Assembly (NCBI GenBank): GCA_903994795.1
Contig: CAJEYI010000007.1
Coordinates: forward strand, 1 to 42,446
Origin: an uncultured bacterium
GTDB lineage: Bacteria > Patescibacteriota > Minisyncoccia > Phycocordibacterales > Phycocordibacteraceae
DNA length: 42,446 bases
Direction of reading: 5' to 3'
A model generated the notes under the pieces. The model saw only the letters and a program-made list of their open reading frames with translations. It made no database searches and was not told the origin of the DNA. Of this stretch, positions 25,707-33,573 are shown piece after piece (position 1 is the stretch's first letter; each line of letters opens with the position of its first letter). Made by a program: the position numbers and the translations under genes.

Positions 25707-27392
25707 TTATGCAAGTGCACGTAAATACGCTCGTGCAAGCTTCAATTCGTCATATGAATACAGTTCTTCAAGCTCAATAAAGACAGGTGCCAGTCGCTCG
25801 TATCCAAGTGATTTAAACGTCTCACCAATTTTTGGAATATGCTTCTTAAATGTCTCAGGTATCTGACTTCCAAGCTCATCTGTCGTAATCTGCTTTGAGC
25901 TTGCAAGTTTTTCCAGATGATCACAGATGGTTCCAAACGTCAGGTTTCGGATTGTGACAATTTCTTGTAGTGACTTGCCATCTTTTATAAGTGTAAGTGT
26001 CTCTTGGTATGTATTCTGAGTGCCTGCTGTCTTGCGTGAGCGAGCCTCCTCTGCAGTTTGTGTCTCAAGCTGCCCTCCTGCCGCAACGATGAAATTTTGC
26101 TCCATTTGGTCACGCTCTCCAGACTCAGAGAGTTCCCCAAACATATCCTCTGCAGTTTCTGAAGCCGCTTGGAATTCAAAGTCATGCTTCACTACGAGCG
26201 GATGCACTGCAACTGCCTGCGCGCTCCACCCAAGCAAATGCAGTCCTTCGAGCGTACGCACACGGGAAAGTGCCACATATCCTTGCCCATACTCAAAAGC
26301 TCGCGACAAATCCATTGCAGCGGCATCAAGACTTTGTCCTTGGCTTTTATGAACTGTTATTGCCCATGCTAGACGCAGCGGTATTTGAGTTATCTTTGCT
26401 CGTACCTTTCCTTCCTCTTCAACCACCCATTCAACCGGCGACATAGTTATAATTCTCTCGTCACGTGTTTCTATCTGCGGATAACCAGTATCTTGATCAA
26501 ATCCGACAACCATTCCAAGTGTACCGTTTGCGTAGCCTTGAGCGGAGTTATTTTTAGTACACATTACAACAGCACCCTCTTTGAGCGAAAGCCGTTCTGG
26601 GGACAAACAACCACGCTTTAGTGACTCAACAACATTTGCCTTTCCAGTGGACTCCATCATAAAGACGTGGCCATTTCCTTGAAGCGCAGCAAGCTGCGCT
26701 TCGTTTAGCTTGTCTACGTCTGCATTATGAGTATATAGCCGTGGCACATCGAGAGAAACGTTTTCAACTTTTATAAACCTCTCTTGAAGCAATTCTCCTT
26801 CATCTTCTGCAAAACTTCCGGAACGAATTGCTGACAGTAGCGAAAGAAACTGCCCGTCATCTTGACGATGCTGTTCTGTGAGATAACAGGTCATTACGTG
26901 CAAATCTTTCCATGCACGTGACTCAAATGCGAATGGTACAGTACGACCGCGACCAGCAACAGGTGGAAGTTGAAAGAAATCTCCCACAAGCACCACCTGA
27001 ATACCACCAAATGGTAGGTCGTTCCCCCGCACCTGCTTACACACAGCATCAACAGCATCTAGAATTGTTCCCGAAAGCATTGAAATCTCATCTATGATAA
27101 GTATTGAGGTTTTCTGTATTCGTTTAACTATCGGCTCCTTACTCGCAATTCGATCAAGCTCGTATGGCGTGAAGTTATCTACAATACCTACACCACTCCA
27201 TGCATGGATCGTCATTCCGTGGATGTGCGTAGCGGCAACTCCAGTAGAGGCCGTGATTGCGGGCTCAATGCCGTGTGAGCGAAGCCAATCTATATATGCA
27301 CGTACAGTGTATGTTTTTCCACTTCCTGGGCTTCCTGTGAGAAACACATTTGCGCCAGTTTGTAAGATTTCAAGCGCTGTTTTTTGGGTCAT
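25707..27392 (-). CDS. Pif1/RecD-like SF1 helicase with C-terminal HTH_40 domain
   Basis: The 561-residue protein has Walker A GSPGSGKT (residues 20-27), TASTGVAA, the DEAD-like ILIIDEISML, VLVGDFFQLPPV, the UvrD-C-like AWAITVHKSQGQSL and YVALSRVRTLEGL. These are the helicase motifs of Pif1, a 5'-3' enzyme that unwinds forks, R-loops and G-quadruplexes. The C-terminus (about 470-560) reads TLTLIKDGKSLQEIVTIRNL plus TICDHLEKL, the winged HTH found at the end of RecQ-type helicases. The ATG at 27392 is preceded at 27405 by an out-of-frame ATG that sits at leaderless distance from TAGAAT. Confidence 0.92.
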   Translation of the reverse strand: MTQKTALEILQTGANVFLTGSPGSGKTYTVRAYIDWLRSHGIEPAITASTGVAATHIHGMTIHAWSGVGIVDNFTPYELDRIASKEPIVKRIQKTSILIIDEISMLSGTILDAVDAVCKQVRGNDLPFGGIQVVLVGDFFQLPPVAGRGRTVPFAFESRAWKDLHVMTCYLTEQHRQDDGQFLSLLSAIRSGSFAEDEGELLQERFIKVENVSLDVPRLYTHNADVDKLNEAQLAALQGNGHVFMMESTGKANVVESLKRGCLSPERLSLKEGAVVMCTKNNSAQGYANGTLGMVVGFDQDTGYPQIETRDERIITMSPVEWVVEEEGKVRAKITQIPLRLAWAITVHKSQGQSLDAAAMDLSRAFEYGQGYVALSRVRTLEGLHLLGWSAQAVAVHPLVVKHDFEFQAASETAEDMFGELSESGERDQMEQNFIVAAGGQLETQTAEEARSRKTAGTQNTYQETLTLIKDGKSLQEIVTIRNLTFGTICDHLEKLASSKQITTDELGSQIPETFKKHIPKIGETFKSLGYERLAPVFIELEELYSYDELKLARAYLRALA

Positions 27393-27480
27393 ATGTACAT
27401 ATCATTTCCCTATTCTATCAGCTTTAGATGAAGAAATCTTAAAGCCGTTCTAAAGTATTTCTGAGTTTTCGTATATGAAC

Positions 27481-28461
27481 CTAGTTACCAGAATTATCAC
27501 TCGATGAATCATGTGATTTTGAAGAATTGTTTGCTGGGCTTGAGGTGGTTCCAGCGGTCAATACTGTTATTGCAGTCATTATCACACTTGCCCCTTTGTC
27601 TCCTTTATCAGTTGCTGGATTAGTTAATTCTGAGGATGTGGTTGTAAGCACAGTCGTCGATGCGGTACCTTCATTTTTTACGGATGCAACGTCGATTGTG
27701 GTATTTGTTGTGGTGGCTGTACCTCCCGCCAAAGCAATCGTATCAATATCTGCATGTACATCTTTTAGCATTGCTGCGACTGCAATTACCGTACTTGTCG
27801 CCGCGCTCTGCTCAAGCTGCGGTCCAAGCTTTGAGAGTGCATCTGCGTTTGTTGCAAGCTTCTCTGTGAGATCTGTGCGCACACTTGCTGCAGACTCAGT
27901 ATCGCCAGCATTCGAAAGCGCCAATGCATCCTGCTGTGCAAGAGCTACATGTGTTGCAACTTCTTTCGCCAGAAAGGCCTGCGTAGACGTGGCAAGTTTA
28001 TTTTGAATTGCCAACGTGGTTGCCTCTGAAAGCCTACGACTAGTAAGAATGTTTTCCCATTGTGCTTTCTCTGCTTGATTCGTAATAAAGGCACCCTGGA
28101 GTGGCTCAATCATTGAAACCTTGATACCATACAACGCTTCGCCAGGAAGTGACTTTTCTGCATGAGTAGATACGCCGAAACCTGTAACCATCACAAGCAC
28201 CAATACTGCAAAACTACTGAATCTTCGTGGATATGACGAAACATATGAAAATAGATACCCGAAAGAGTACGGGGAGGCAACAGGCTTTTGAATCTCTGCA
28301 GGTGAATGAAATGTTGCAAATGCCTGAAGGTTTTCGCGCATTTTTGAGCGAGCGTCATCAGGGATTTTTACCAAAACAAGCTTGGTCAGCAAGGTTTCCG
28401 CGAGTGACTCGGTCACCTCGTGGTCTACTGTATTTCTCGTTGTGTGTTTTGTATATTTCAT
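27481..28461 (-). CDS. DUF5667 membrane protein, likely anti-sigma factor
   Basis: The 326-residue protein has a cytosolic N-terminal part (1-75) and one membrane helix (about 80-98, FAVLVLVMVTGFGVSTHA). The DUF5667 motif EKSLPGEALYGIKVSMIEPLQ follows just outside, then a helical Ala-rich domain and a Thr/Ser/Asn-rich tail. The cytosolic part lacks the H-x3-C-x2-C zinc motif of ZAS anti-sigma factors. Its ATG overlaps the stop of the sigma-factor gene by 4 nt, which implies translational coupling. Sequestering that sigma at the membrane is the natural inference. Confidence 0.8.
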   Translation of the reverse strand: MKYTKHTTRNTVDHEVTESLAETLLTKLVLVKIPDDARSKMRENLQAFATFHSPAEIQKPVASPYSFGYLFSYVSSYPRRFSSFAVLVLVMVTGFGVSTHAEKSLPGEALYGIKVSMIEPLQGAFITNQAEKAQWENILTSRRLSEATTLAIQNKLATSTQAFLAKEVATHVALAQQDALALSNAGDTESAASVRTDLTEKLATNADALSKLGPQLEQSAATSTVIAVAAMLKDVHADIDTIALAGGTATTTNTTIDVASVKNEGTASTTVLTTTSSELTNPATDKGDKGASVIMTAITVLTAGTTSSPANNSSKSHDSSSDNSGN

Positions 28462-28991
28462 GTCAGATCGATTCGCTGTTCTTTACTCTCAACTCCCATA
28501 ATACTTTGCACTTTTTTTAATGCCCTGTGAATTCGTACTGAAACTACGTTTGCTGACTGACTAATTAGTTTTGCAATCTCTTTTGGAGGAAAGCCTTCCA
28601 CGTACCTAAGCAAGAGAATTTCTTGGTCCTCAGGATCTAGTTTTCCAAGTATTGCAATTACTTCGGCTATTTCTGAGTCTTTAGTGACTGACTCTAGACC
28701 ATCACCTTTAAAATCAATACCAGACTCTAGTGCAATATCTAGTGATTGATCCTTTCGCTTCCTATACCAGTCAATAACAAGGTTTCGAGCTATTGCGTAC
28801 AGAAAGGCACGCTCATTCTTAAATTTCTCTCCTTTTTGGAGGCTCTGCCAATAACGCATGAAGACTTCCTGAGTTATGTCCTGAGCAATCTCACCTCTGC
28901 TCACCTTAAGCAAGCAAAAGCGAAAAATAGCATCATTATATGAGTCAAATGCTAGCAAAAATTGGGCTTGTAAATTTTCGTGATTCTCCAT
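28458..28991 (-). CDS. ECF-family RNA polymerase sigma factor
   Basis: The 177-residue protein has sigma region 2 (AIFRFCLLKVSRGEIAQDIT, then FMRYWQSL and FLYAIARNLVIDWYRKRK) and region 4 (LGKLDPEDQEILLLRYVEGFP, then a helix-turn-helix KEIAKLISQSANVVSVRIHRALKKV). It has no region 1 or 3, as in extracytoplasmic-function sigmas. It is the first gene of a coupled pair with the DUF5667 gene. Unlike most first genes here it has no TANNNT at 6-9 nt; instead an ECF-type TGTAAG-N16-CGTC pattern precedes it (28999-29024), so self-activation is likely. Confidence 0.93.
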   Translation of the reverse strand: MENHENLQAQFLLAFDSYNDAIFRFCLLKVSRGEIAQDITQEVFMRYWQSLQKGEKFKNERAFLYAIARNLVIDWYRKRKDQSLDIALESGIDFKGDGLESVTKDSEIAEVIAILGKLDPEDQEILLLRYVEGFPPKEIAKLISQSANVVSVRIHRALKKVQSIMGVESKEQRIDLT

Positions 28992-28998
28992 AGATTAG

Positions 28999-29024
28999 GA
29001 CGTTGTATCTTTGCAATTCTTACA
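28999..29024 (-). promoter_or_regulatory. Candidate ECF-type autoregulatory promoter
   Basis: On the minus strand TGTAAG (29019-29024) and CGTC (28999-29002) are 16 nt apart. The pattern resembles the Bacillus SigX/SigM class (TGTAAC or TGCAAC with CGTC). CGTC ends 7 nt before the ATG at 28991. Confidence 0.45.
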
Positions 29025-29040
29025 AAGCAGGTGAAATCTG

Positions 29041-29985
29041 CTATTTGAACGCAAAACTGCTCACCATTGCTTCCATTATTTTCTTCACACTGACCTGATC
29101 AAATGCTTTAATTCCTTGATCTAGGGAGTAATTTCCAATGTTTGTTGAGTGAATTGTGTACTCAACAACATAGCACTGATTATCACGCACGGTTTTATAA
29201 CTTGTGGTGTCATAGTAGTTTCCTGCGCCAGCATCACTTACTTGGAACTTGGTATAAGTTACCCCGCCCATAACTACAGTACCTTTACGCGATCCAGTCT
29301 GTCCATTTGAATCTGTTAGGCAGTTTGCTACAGCGTCAGGGTCAGCACTTGTGCCAACAGTAAAGGTTGCGCCTGAAAAATTAGTCTTTGGCTGAGTTGT
29401 TCTAGGCAATACTGCCTTCGCAAGCAACATTCCGGATGATGTGGCATTTACCATCCAGTCAGTACCGTATCCAACCCCGCCTCCTGAGATAGTGACCGCA
29501 GAAGGGTATGTAAAGGAGAATAGTTTCCCAGCATCAGTAAACATATGCATATCTCCAACCCCCTGCGACACGGTTGCAGTTACACAATTATTGTACGTTG
29601 TCTTTGTGCCCTGCACGAGAAAGGCATTCGCTCCTTCTCCCACAAACTGAACATCACTTGGAGTATTCGCTCCTTGCTCATAACGAATGCCAGAGCCTGA
29701 CCGTACCTGTGGAAGTACGATGATTTGATTTCCTGGAAGTACGATACTTACACGACTAGTTGCGAGTGTGCTATCTAGAAACGTTGCGGTGAAGCTTCCC
29801 TCATCACAGAAGTACGTTACAACATTTTGGTTTTGCACCGCGTTTCCATTAGTCGCAGTAGTTGTGTCCACTGTACCTGACTGTGTTGGAGCGTGAGCCT
29901 CCGAAACGATGAAGAAATAGGCGCCACCCGAGAGAATAAGCAATATAATAATGACGATAAGTGCTACATGAGGAGTTGGTTTCAT
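29041..29985 (-). CDS. Anchored protein with an MliC (lysozyme inhibitor)-like domain
   Basis: The start is set at ATG 29985 (314 residues), 6 nt after TATACT; the upstream extension needs a TTG. An N-terminal anchor (about 8-28) is followed by a region (about 55-140) that matches MliC. It has YFCDEGSFTATF, the strand IIVLPQ, the signature SGSGIRYE (family S-x-S-G-x-RY), FVGEGANAFLVQG and a closing Cys (YNNC), which would bond with the first Cys. MliC blocks the active site of c-type lysozyme. The C-terminal half (about 150-314) is a second domain of unknown type. It lies 55 nt upstream of the sigma ATG region but has its own promoter. Confidence 0.75.
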   Translation of the reverse strand: MKPTPHVALIVIIILLILSGGAYFFIVSEAHAPTQSGTVDTTTATNGNAVQNQNVVTYFCDEGSFTATFLDSTLATSRVSIVLPGNQIIVLPQVRSGSGIRYEQGANTPSDVQFVGEGANAFLVQGTKTTYNNCVTATVSQGVGDMHMFTDAGKLFSFTYPSAVTISGGGVGYGTDWMVNATSSGMLLAKAVLPRTTQPKTNFSGATFTVGTSADPDAVANCLTDSNGQTGSRKGTVVMGGVTYTKFQVSDAGAGNYYDTTSYKTVRDNQCYVVEYTIHSTNIGNYSLDQGIKAFDQVSVKKIMEAMVSSFAFK

Positions 29986-30005
29986 ATACAAAGTATATCA
30001 CTTTT

Positions 30006-31274
30006 CTAATACACAGTACCAAGGCACGGCAAAATCATTGTCTTCTTCTGTATTGGACTACTCTTCACGCCTTTGCTTAACTTTTTTGTAGTCAGCGCTT
30101 GCAAACTCGAACCGAGAAACATCGTCTGCCTTCCGTATTTCTTGTTTACAGTATCTACTACCTGAAATGATCTACCTTTACTTGCCAATTCTTGAATCTC
30201 TCCAAATAAATCAAGCATGTGAGATTCATTAGAAATAAGACCTCTCAAAGTGACACCACTTGCCCGATATAGGACACCTTCTGCATAGACCTCATCAAAC
30301 CTCTTGTCAATAAAACCCATGACCTGAGTTGGGTCAGCAGTTGGAACAGTTAACTCAATCGACACAGCATGATACGTGAATTCTTGTGTTTTTAAGAAAA
30401 AAGAAATACCGCGTGCCTTTTGGTTATGATTTCGTGCTTTCTCACAGGCTCGTTCAACATTTTTCGATAATTGCGAGAATATATATGATCGACTCACTGA
30501 TGGCGGGGTGAATGTGCGAGTCGACATTATGGAATCGGTTGGGCCAAGTGACTCAAGTGTGAGCTTCTTTATGAAATGACCATTGAGCTCAAGCCATACA
30601 TCACGATATGCCTTGCCAAAATGGTGCTCTGTGAGCCATATATCGGGCTTCTGAGCGAACAGATAGGCGGTATCAGCACCAAGCTTCGCAAGATGCTGTC
30701 CTGATGCACCACCGAGTCCCCAGACACTATGAATTGAGAGAGGTTCGAGAAAATCTTTGATTTTCTCGAGAGGTATAACTGTAAAACCCGCGGGCTTGTT
30801 TGCCTTCGATGCTATCTTTGCAAGTGTTTTATTTGGCGCAAGACCGACGCCAAACGTAATGCCGAGCGAATCCTCAAGTTCGTCTTTAATCTTCATCACT
30901 ATTTCCTCATACGGCATTCCCATCTTTTCATCGAGCCCGGTAATGTCTGCAAAACATTCATCAATACTATATTCCTCAATTTTTTCAGTATATGTACGCA
31001 CGATTGAATACATGCGATGTGCATATATTCCATACGACCTATAATCCGAAGTGACAATAACTGCCTCTGGACAACGGATACGAATCTCACTCATTCGCAT
31101 ACCTCGATGAATTCCTCTTTTCTTCGCTTCGTATGAAAGTGAGGTCGCAGCACCTCTTTCACCCCCAGTGATAACCGGTTTCCCTCTCAATTTATAATTC
31201 ATCATCTGCTCGACTGAAGCAAAGAATGCGTCTCCATCAAAATGCACTATTGCTCGTGGAAAGTTTGCATTCAT
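30006..31274 (-). CDS. dinB: Y-family translesion DNA polymerase (DinB/UmuC type)
   Basis: The 422-residue protein has the catalytic aspartates in HFDGDAFFASVEQ and the D-E pair in YSIDECFADITG. A steric/template region AATSLSYEAKKRGI, the HhH-like thumb segment SIHSVWGLGGASGQHLAKLG, and a little-finger domain follow. It copies damaged templates with low fidelity. The C-terminal tail (about 395-422) resembles UmuC more than DinB and is basic. It lies 13 nt downstream of lexA, so it belongs to the SOS operon. Alternative naming as umuC is possible. Confidence 0.9.
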   Translation of the reverse strand: MNANFPRAIVHFDGDAFFASVEQMMNYKLRGKPVITGGERGAATSLSYEAKKRGIHRGMRMSEIRIRCPEAVIVTSDYRSYGIYAHRMYSIVRTYTEKIEEYSIDECFADITGLDEKMGMPYEEIVMKIKDELEDSLGITFGVGLAPNKTLAKIASKANKPAGFTVIPLEKIKDFLEPLSIHSVWGLGGASGQHLAKLGADTAYLFAQKPDIWLTEHHFGKAYRDVWLELNGHFIKKLTLESLGPTDSIMSTRTFTPPSVSRSYIFSQLSKNVERACEKARNHNQKARGISFFLKTQEFTYHAVSIELTVPTADPTQVMGFIDKRFDEVYAEGVLYRASGVTLRGLISNESHMLDLFGEIQELASKGRSFQVVDTVNKKYGRQTMFLGSSLQALTTKKLSKGVKSSPIQKKTMILPCLGTVY

Positions 31275-31287
31275 ATATAAATGGATC

Positions 31288-31863
31288 TCAGTATTTCCGA
31301 AACGTCGCAGTTACCACACCAATAATTTCTCCGTGCATTGGATGAATATCAGGATACTTTGCATTTGCTGCTTCCAAGTAGAACTGCGTACCGTGCTTCC
31401 GTAGGAATTTAAGTGTGTAGCCATCCTCTGTGAGAGCGACGACCATGTCTCCTGGCTTTGATTCCTTCGCACGCTCGAATATCACCATATCTCCTTCTTG
31501 AATTCCTGCATCAATCATTGAGTCTCCTTCGACTTTCAATAAATAGCTACGATTGGGGTGTGGTATTAGATATTCTCCGACAGACATCAAGTCAGCCATT
31601 TCATCCTCAGCAGGTGCCGCAAACCCAGCACGAATGTGTCCGACTAGGGGTAATTCGTGAATCTTGCTTGCTGGCGCGAGCTTACCAGTTCCGTCCTTCT
31701 CAATAATTCCTTCTTTCACCAATTGATTGATTGCGTAGAATGCCGAGCTGCGTGACGAAAAACCACACACTTTCATCACCTCGGTAACAGATGGCATGCG
31801 TTTATGTGAACGATAAAACTTCAGTATCTTTTCTTTATATTCTTGTAACCGTGATTCGGACAT
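31288..31863 (-). CDS. lexA: LexA-type SOS repressor
   Basis: The start is placed at ATG 31863 (191 residues). The N-terminal winged helix includes MPSVTEVMKVCGFSSRSSAFYAINQL. The C-terminal S24 protease domain has cleavage site A79-G80 in HIRAGFAAP, Ser115 in GDSMIDAG and Lys152 in GYTLKFLRK. RecA filaments trigger self-cleavage, which lifts repression. An LexA operator sits in its own promoter (31876-31893), and dinB follows in the same operon. The frame is open upstream of the ATG, but that stretch is the promoter itself. Confidence 0.92.
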   Translation of the reverse strand: MSESRLQEYKEKILKFYRSHKRMPSVTEVMKVCGFSSRSSAFYAINQLVKEGIIEKDGTGKLAPASKIHELPLVGHIRAGFAAPAEDEMADLMSVGEYLIPHPNRSYLLKVEGDSMIDAGIQEGDMVIFERAKESKPGDMVVALTEDGYTLKFLRKHGTQFYLEAANAKYPDIHPMHGEIIGVVTATFRKY

Positions 31864-31869
31864 CACTTT

Positions 31870-31899
31870 AGTATAATCGAACACTTGTTCGATAGTCAA
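31870..31899 (-). promoter_or_regulatory. lexA promoter with embedded SOS box
   Basis: On the minus strand the promoter is TTGACT (31894-31899), an 18-nt spacer, and TATACT (31870-31875), then 6 nt to the ATG. The spacer (31876-31893) is the palindrome ATCGAACAAGTGTTCGAT, which contains CGAAC-N4-GTTCG, the SOS box known from Bacillus-type LexA. Bound LexA would block polymerase directly. Confidence 0.9.
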
Positions 31900-33335
31900 T
31901 TGTGGATAACGGTTCCCGAACTCAACACCGTAAACGACTCTCGACGAGCGATATCTGGCACATGCTTCTTGATAAATTCCGACGTCACAACACCAGACAC
32001 TTCGTTCCAATTAGTAAGCTCGGTAAAGTCGAGCGGTACATACATGACCCTTACACCAATTGAATCTTTTATTCTGTCAATTTCATCCATGTACACAAGA
32101 TCTAACGGTGTTCGTGCAGAATAAATAAGCACAATATCTCGTCGCTCGTGTCTATCAGACAAATATCTGCAGATACTAATGACGGGTACGATTCCCATTC
32201 CTTCAGCGACTACACACAATTTAACCAATGGATCTTTAGGGAGAAACGGATCTCCGTATGGTCCGGTAATGGAAAGTACCTCTGCCTTTTTTAATGAGAC
32301 AAGCGCATCTTTAAAGGTGCTGCATTCGTTCGGGACGAGTGTACAAATACGCAAGAGAGGATCTGTTGGAGACGAACTTATATAAAAAGCTCGTCTATTT
32401 CCTCGAACATCAGTTGATTTATGAGGAATTGAAAATTCAAAGTATTGCCCAGGTTGGTATGTAATTTTCTGAACCGGCTTAAACGAATACTCAAAAATGT
32501 CTCGTGTAAGTTTTCGCGCATGTCTAAATATCACACTATGACGTTTCCTGCGTTCAAAAATAAACGCATATGTATTTCCAAGTAGTCCTGACGTGACTGA
32601 ATTTATTGCAATCCCCCCAACGGCAAATAGGTGCACATACAATAATTGATACACAAATCCAACCAATCCAGCATATATATTCTGGTGCTTACGAATACGT
32701 GGAGAGGACTGAGGATCAGTTAGTATAAATGCAGCGAAAAAGAGCACTGGACTGGTCACAATCAATCTGATCACTAGTCCGGATATCTCCAAGAGACTTG
32801 TGTGCGTAAAAATGACTGAAGTACCGACGAAAAATAGAATTGACGTACCTATAAAAACCCAGAACACTCTGTCCGAACCAGCTTTTCTGACAACAAGGTA
32901 TCCGAGAACTGCAACTGCGATTAACATCGCTGGAGCAGTGACCCACCAAGAAACTAGAGCTGTAGTTGCAAGTCCCGCACACAAGATACCCACCAGTGCA
33001 GGATTGAGGATATGAACTTTTTTGTATGAGATAACGTATTTAGATAGCATTGCAAGAGTTGCAACAATCATAAATAGCAATGCATCTCGTGCACTTTGCA
33101 CCGGAGTAAGCACGAAAAATAATATAAGTGCAGTAATATAGGGAGATTCGGAAATTGGTGTTGCTTTTGTAAAGAGCGCGAAAAGTGCATTTGCAACTTT
33201 TGCCGAGAACAACAAGATGAGCAATGACAGCAGCAATTCCATTGCAGTGTATGGAAGCCACCCAAGAAAAGCTTCAACAAGCGCAACTCCGCTTAGTGCA
33301 AATAAGCAATTCAATGTAAAACGCGCAACAGTCAT
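31896..33335 (-). CDS. NqrB/RnfD-like membrane domain fused to ferredoxin-NAD(P) reductase-like domain
   Basis: The 479-residue protein has about 9 membrane helices (1-260) with ILTDPQSSPRIRKHQNIYAG, similar to NqrB/RnfD. A flavoreductase domain (about 285-479) follows, with FAD-binding RAFYISSSP and the NAD-site GMGIVPVI. It may pass electrons between NAD(P)H and a membrane acceptor. The reductase domain ends at FTVLSSGTVIHN, where family members normally continue (a CGP-like turn and a last helix ending in an aromatic residue). About 20-30 residues are therefore missing. Its TGA stop lies inside the -35 hexamer of lexA. Confidence 0.75.
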   Translation of the reverse strand: MTVARFTLNCLFALSGVALVEAFLGWLPYTAMELLLSLLILLFSAKVANALFALFTKATPISESPYITALILFFVLTPVQSARDALLFMIVATLAMLSKYVISYKKVHILNPALVGILCAGLATTALVSWWVTAPAMLIAVAVLGYLVVRKAGSDRVFWVFIGTSILFFVGTSVIFTHTSLLEISGLVIRLIVTSPVLFFAAFILTDPQSSPRIRKHQNIYAGLVGFVYQLLYVHLFAVGGIAINSVTSGLLGNTYAFIFERRKRHSVIFRHARKLTRDIFEYSFKPVQKITYQPGQYFEFSIPHKSTDVRGNRRAFYISSSPTDPLLRICTLVPNECSTFKDALVSLKKAEVLSITGPYGDPFLPKDPLVKLCVVAEGMGIVPVISICRYLSDRHERRDIVLIYSARTPLDLVYMDEIDRIKDSIGVRVMYVPLDFTELTNWNEVSGVVTSEFIKKHVPDIARRESFTVLSSGTVIHN

Positions 33336-33339
33336 ATGC

Positions 33340-33348
33340 TATACTGTA
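33340..33348. promoter_or_regulatory. Overlapping divergent -10 elements
   Basis: TATACT (33340-33345, plus) ends 9 nt before the ATG at 33355. TACAGT (33343-33348 read on the minus strand) ends 7 nt before the ATG at 33335. The two hexamers share three base pairs, so only one polymerase can open this site at a time. Confidence 0.5.
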
Positions 33349-33354
33349 TCACTA

Positions 33355-33573
33355 ATGGATGCAGAACTTGCACAACGACTAACTAACCTTGAAGAAAAGG
33401 TTGATAAAATTTACATCTCCGTTGAGAAAACTCGAAAGTATTTCTTCTGGACGATGGTAATTACGATTGTGCTCTTTGTCTTACCTGCAGTCGGACTTGC
33501 CTTTGCTGTGCCAATGTTTATGACGAACTACATCGGACCACTACAAAATTTGCAAAATATTACCGGCAACTAG
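33355..33573 (+). CDS. Small single-pass membrane protein
   Basis: The 72-residue protein starts with a short coiled coil (LAQRLTNLEEKVDKIYISVEK), then a charged turn, then one long hydrophobic stretch (about 29-58). I do not recognise a family, but small proteins of this form are common in CPR genomes. The ATG at 33355 is chosen for its leaderless -10. Its stop codon overlaps the stop of the convergent peptidoglycan-binding gene. Confidence 0.65.
   Translation: MDAELAQRLTNLEEKVDKIYISVEKTRKYFFWTMVITIVLFVLPAVGLAFAVPMFMTNYIGPLQNLQNITGN

Noticed and set aside
30745-30769. Terminator in dinB
   Set aside because: The perfect stem lies in the middle of a conserved coding region without a T run, so it is noted only as a coding-region hairpin.
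31864-32010. Longer N-terminus of LexA
   Set aside because: The added stretch is the SOS-controlled promoter and the end of the reductase gene; ATG 31863 fits the LexA fold.
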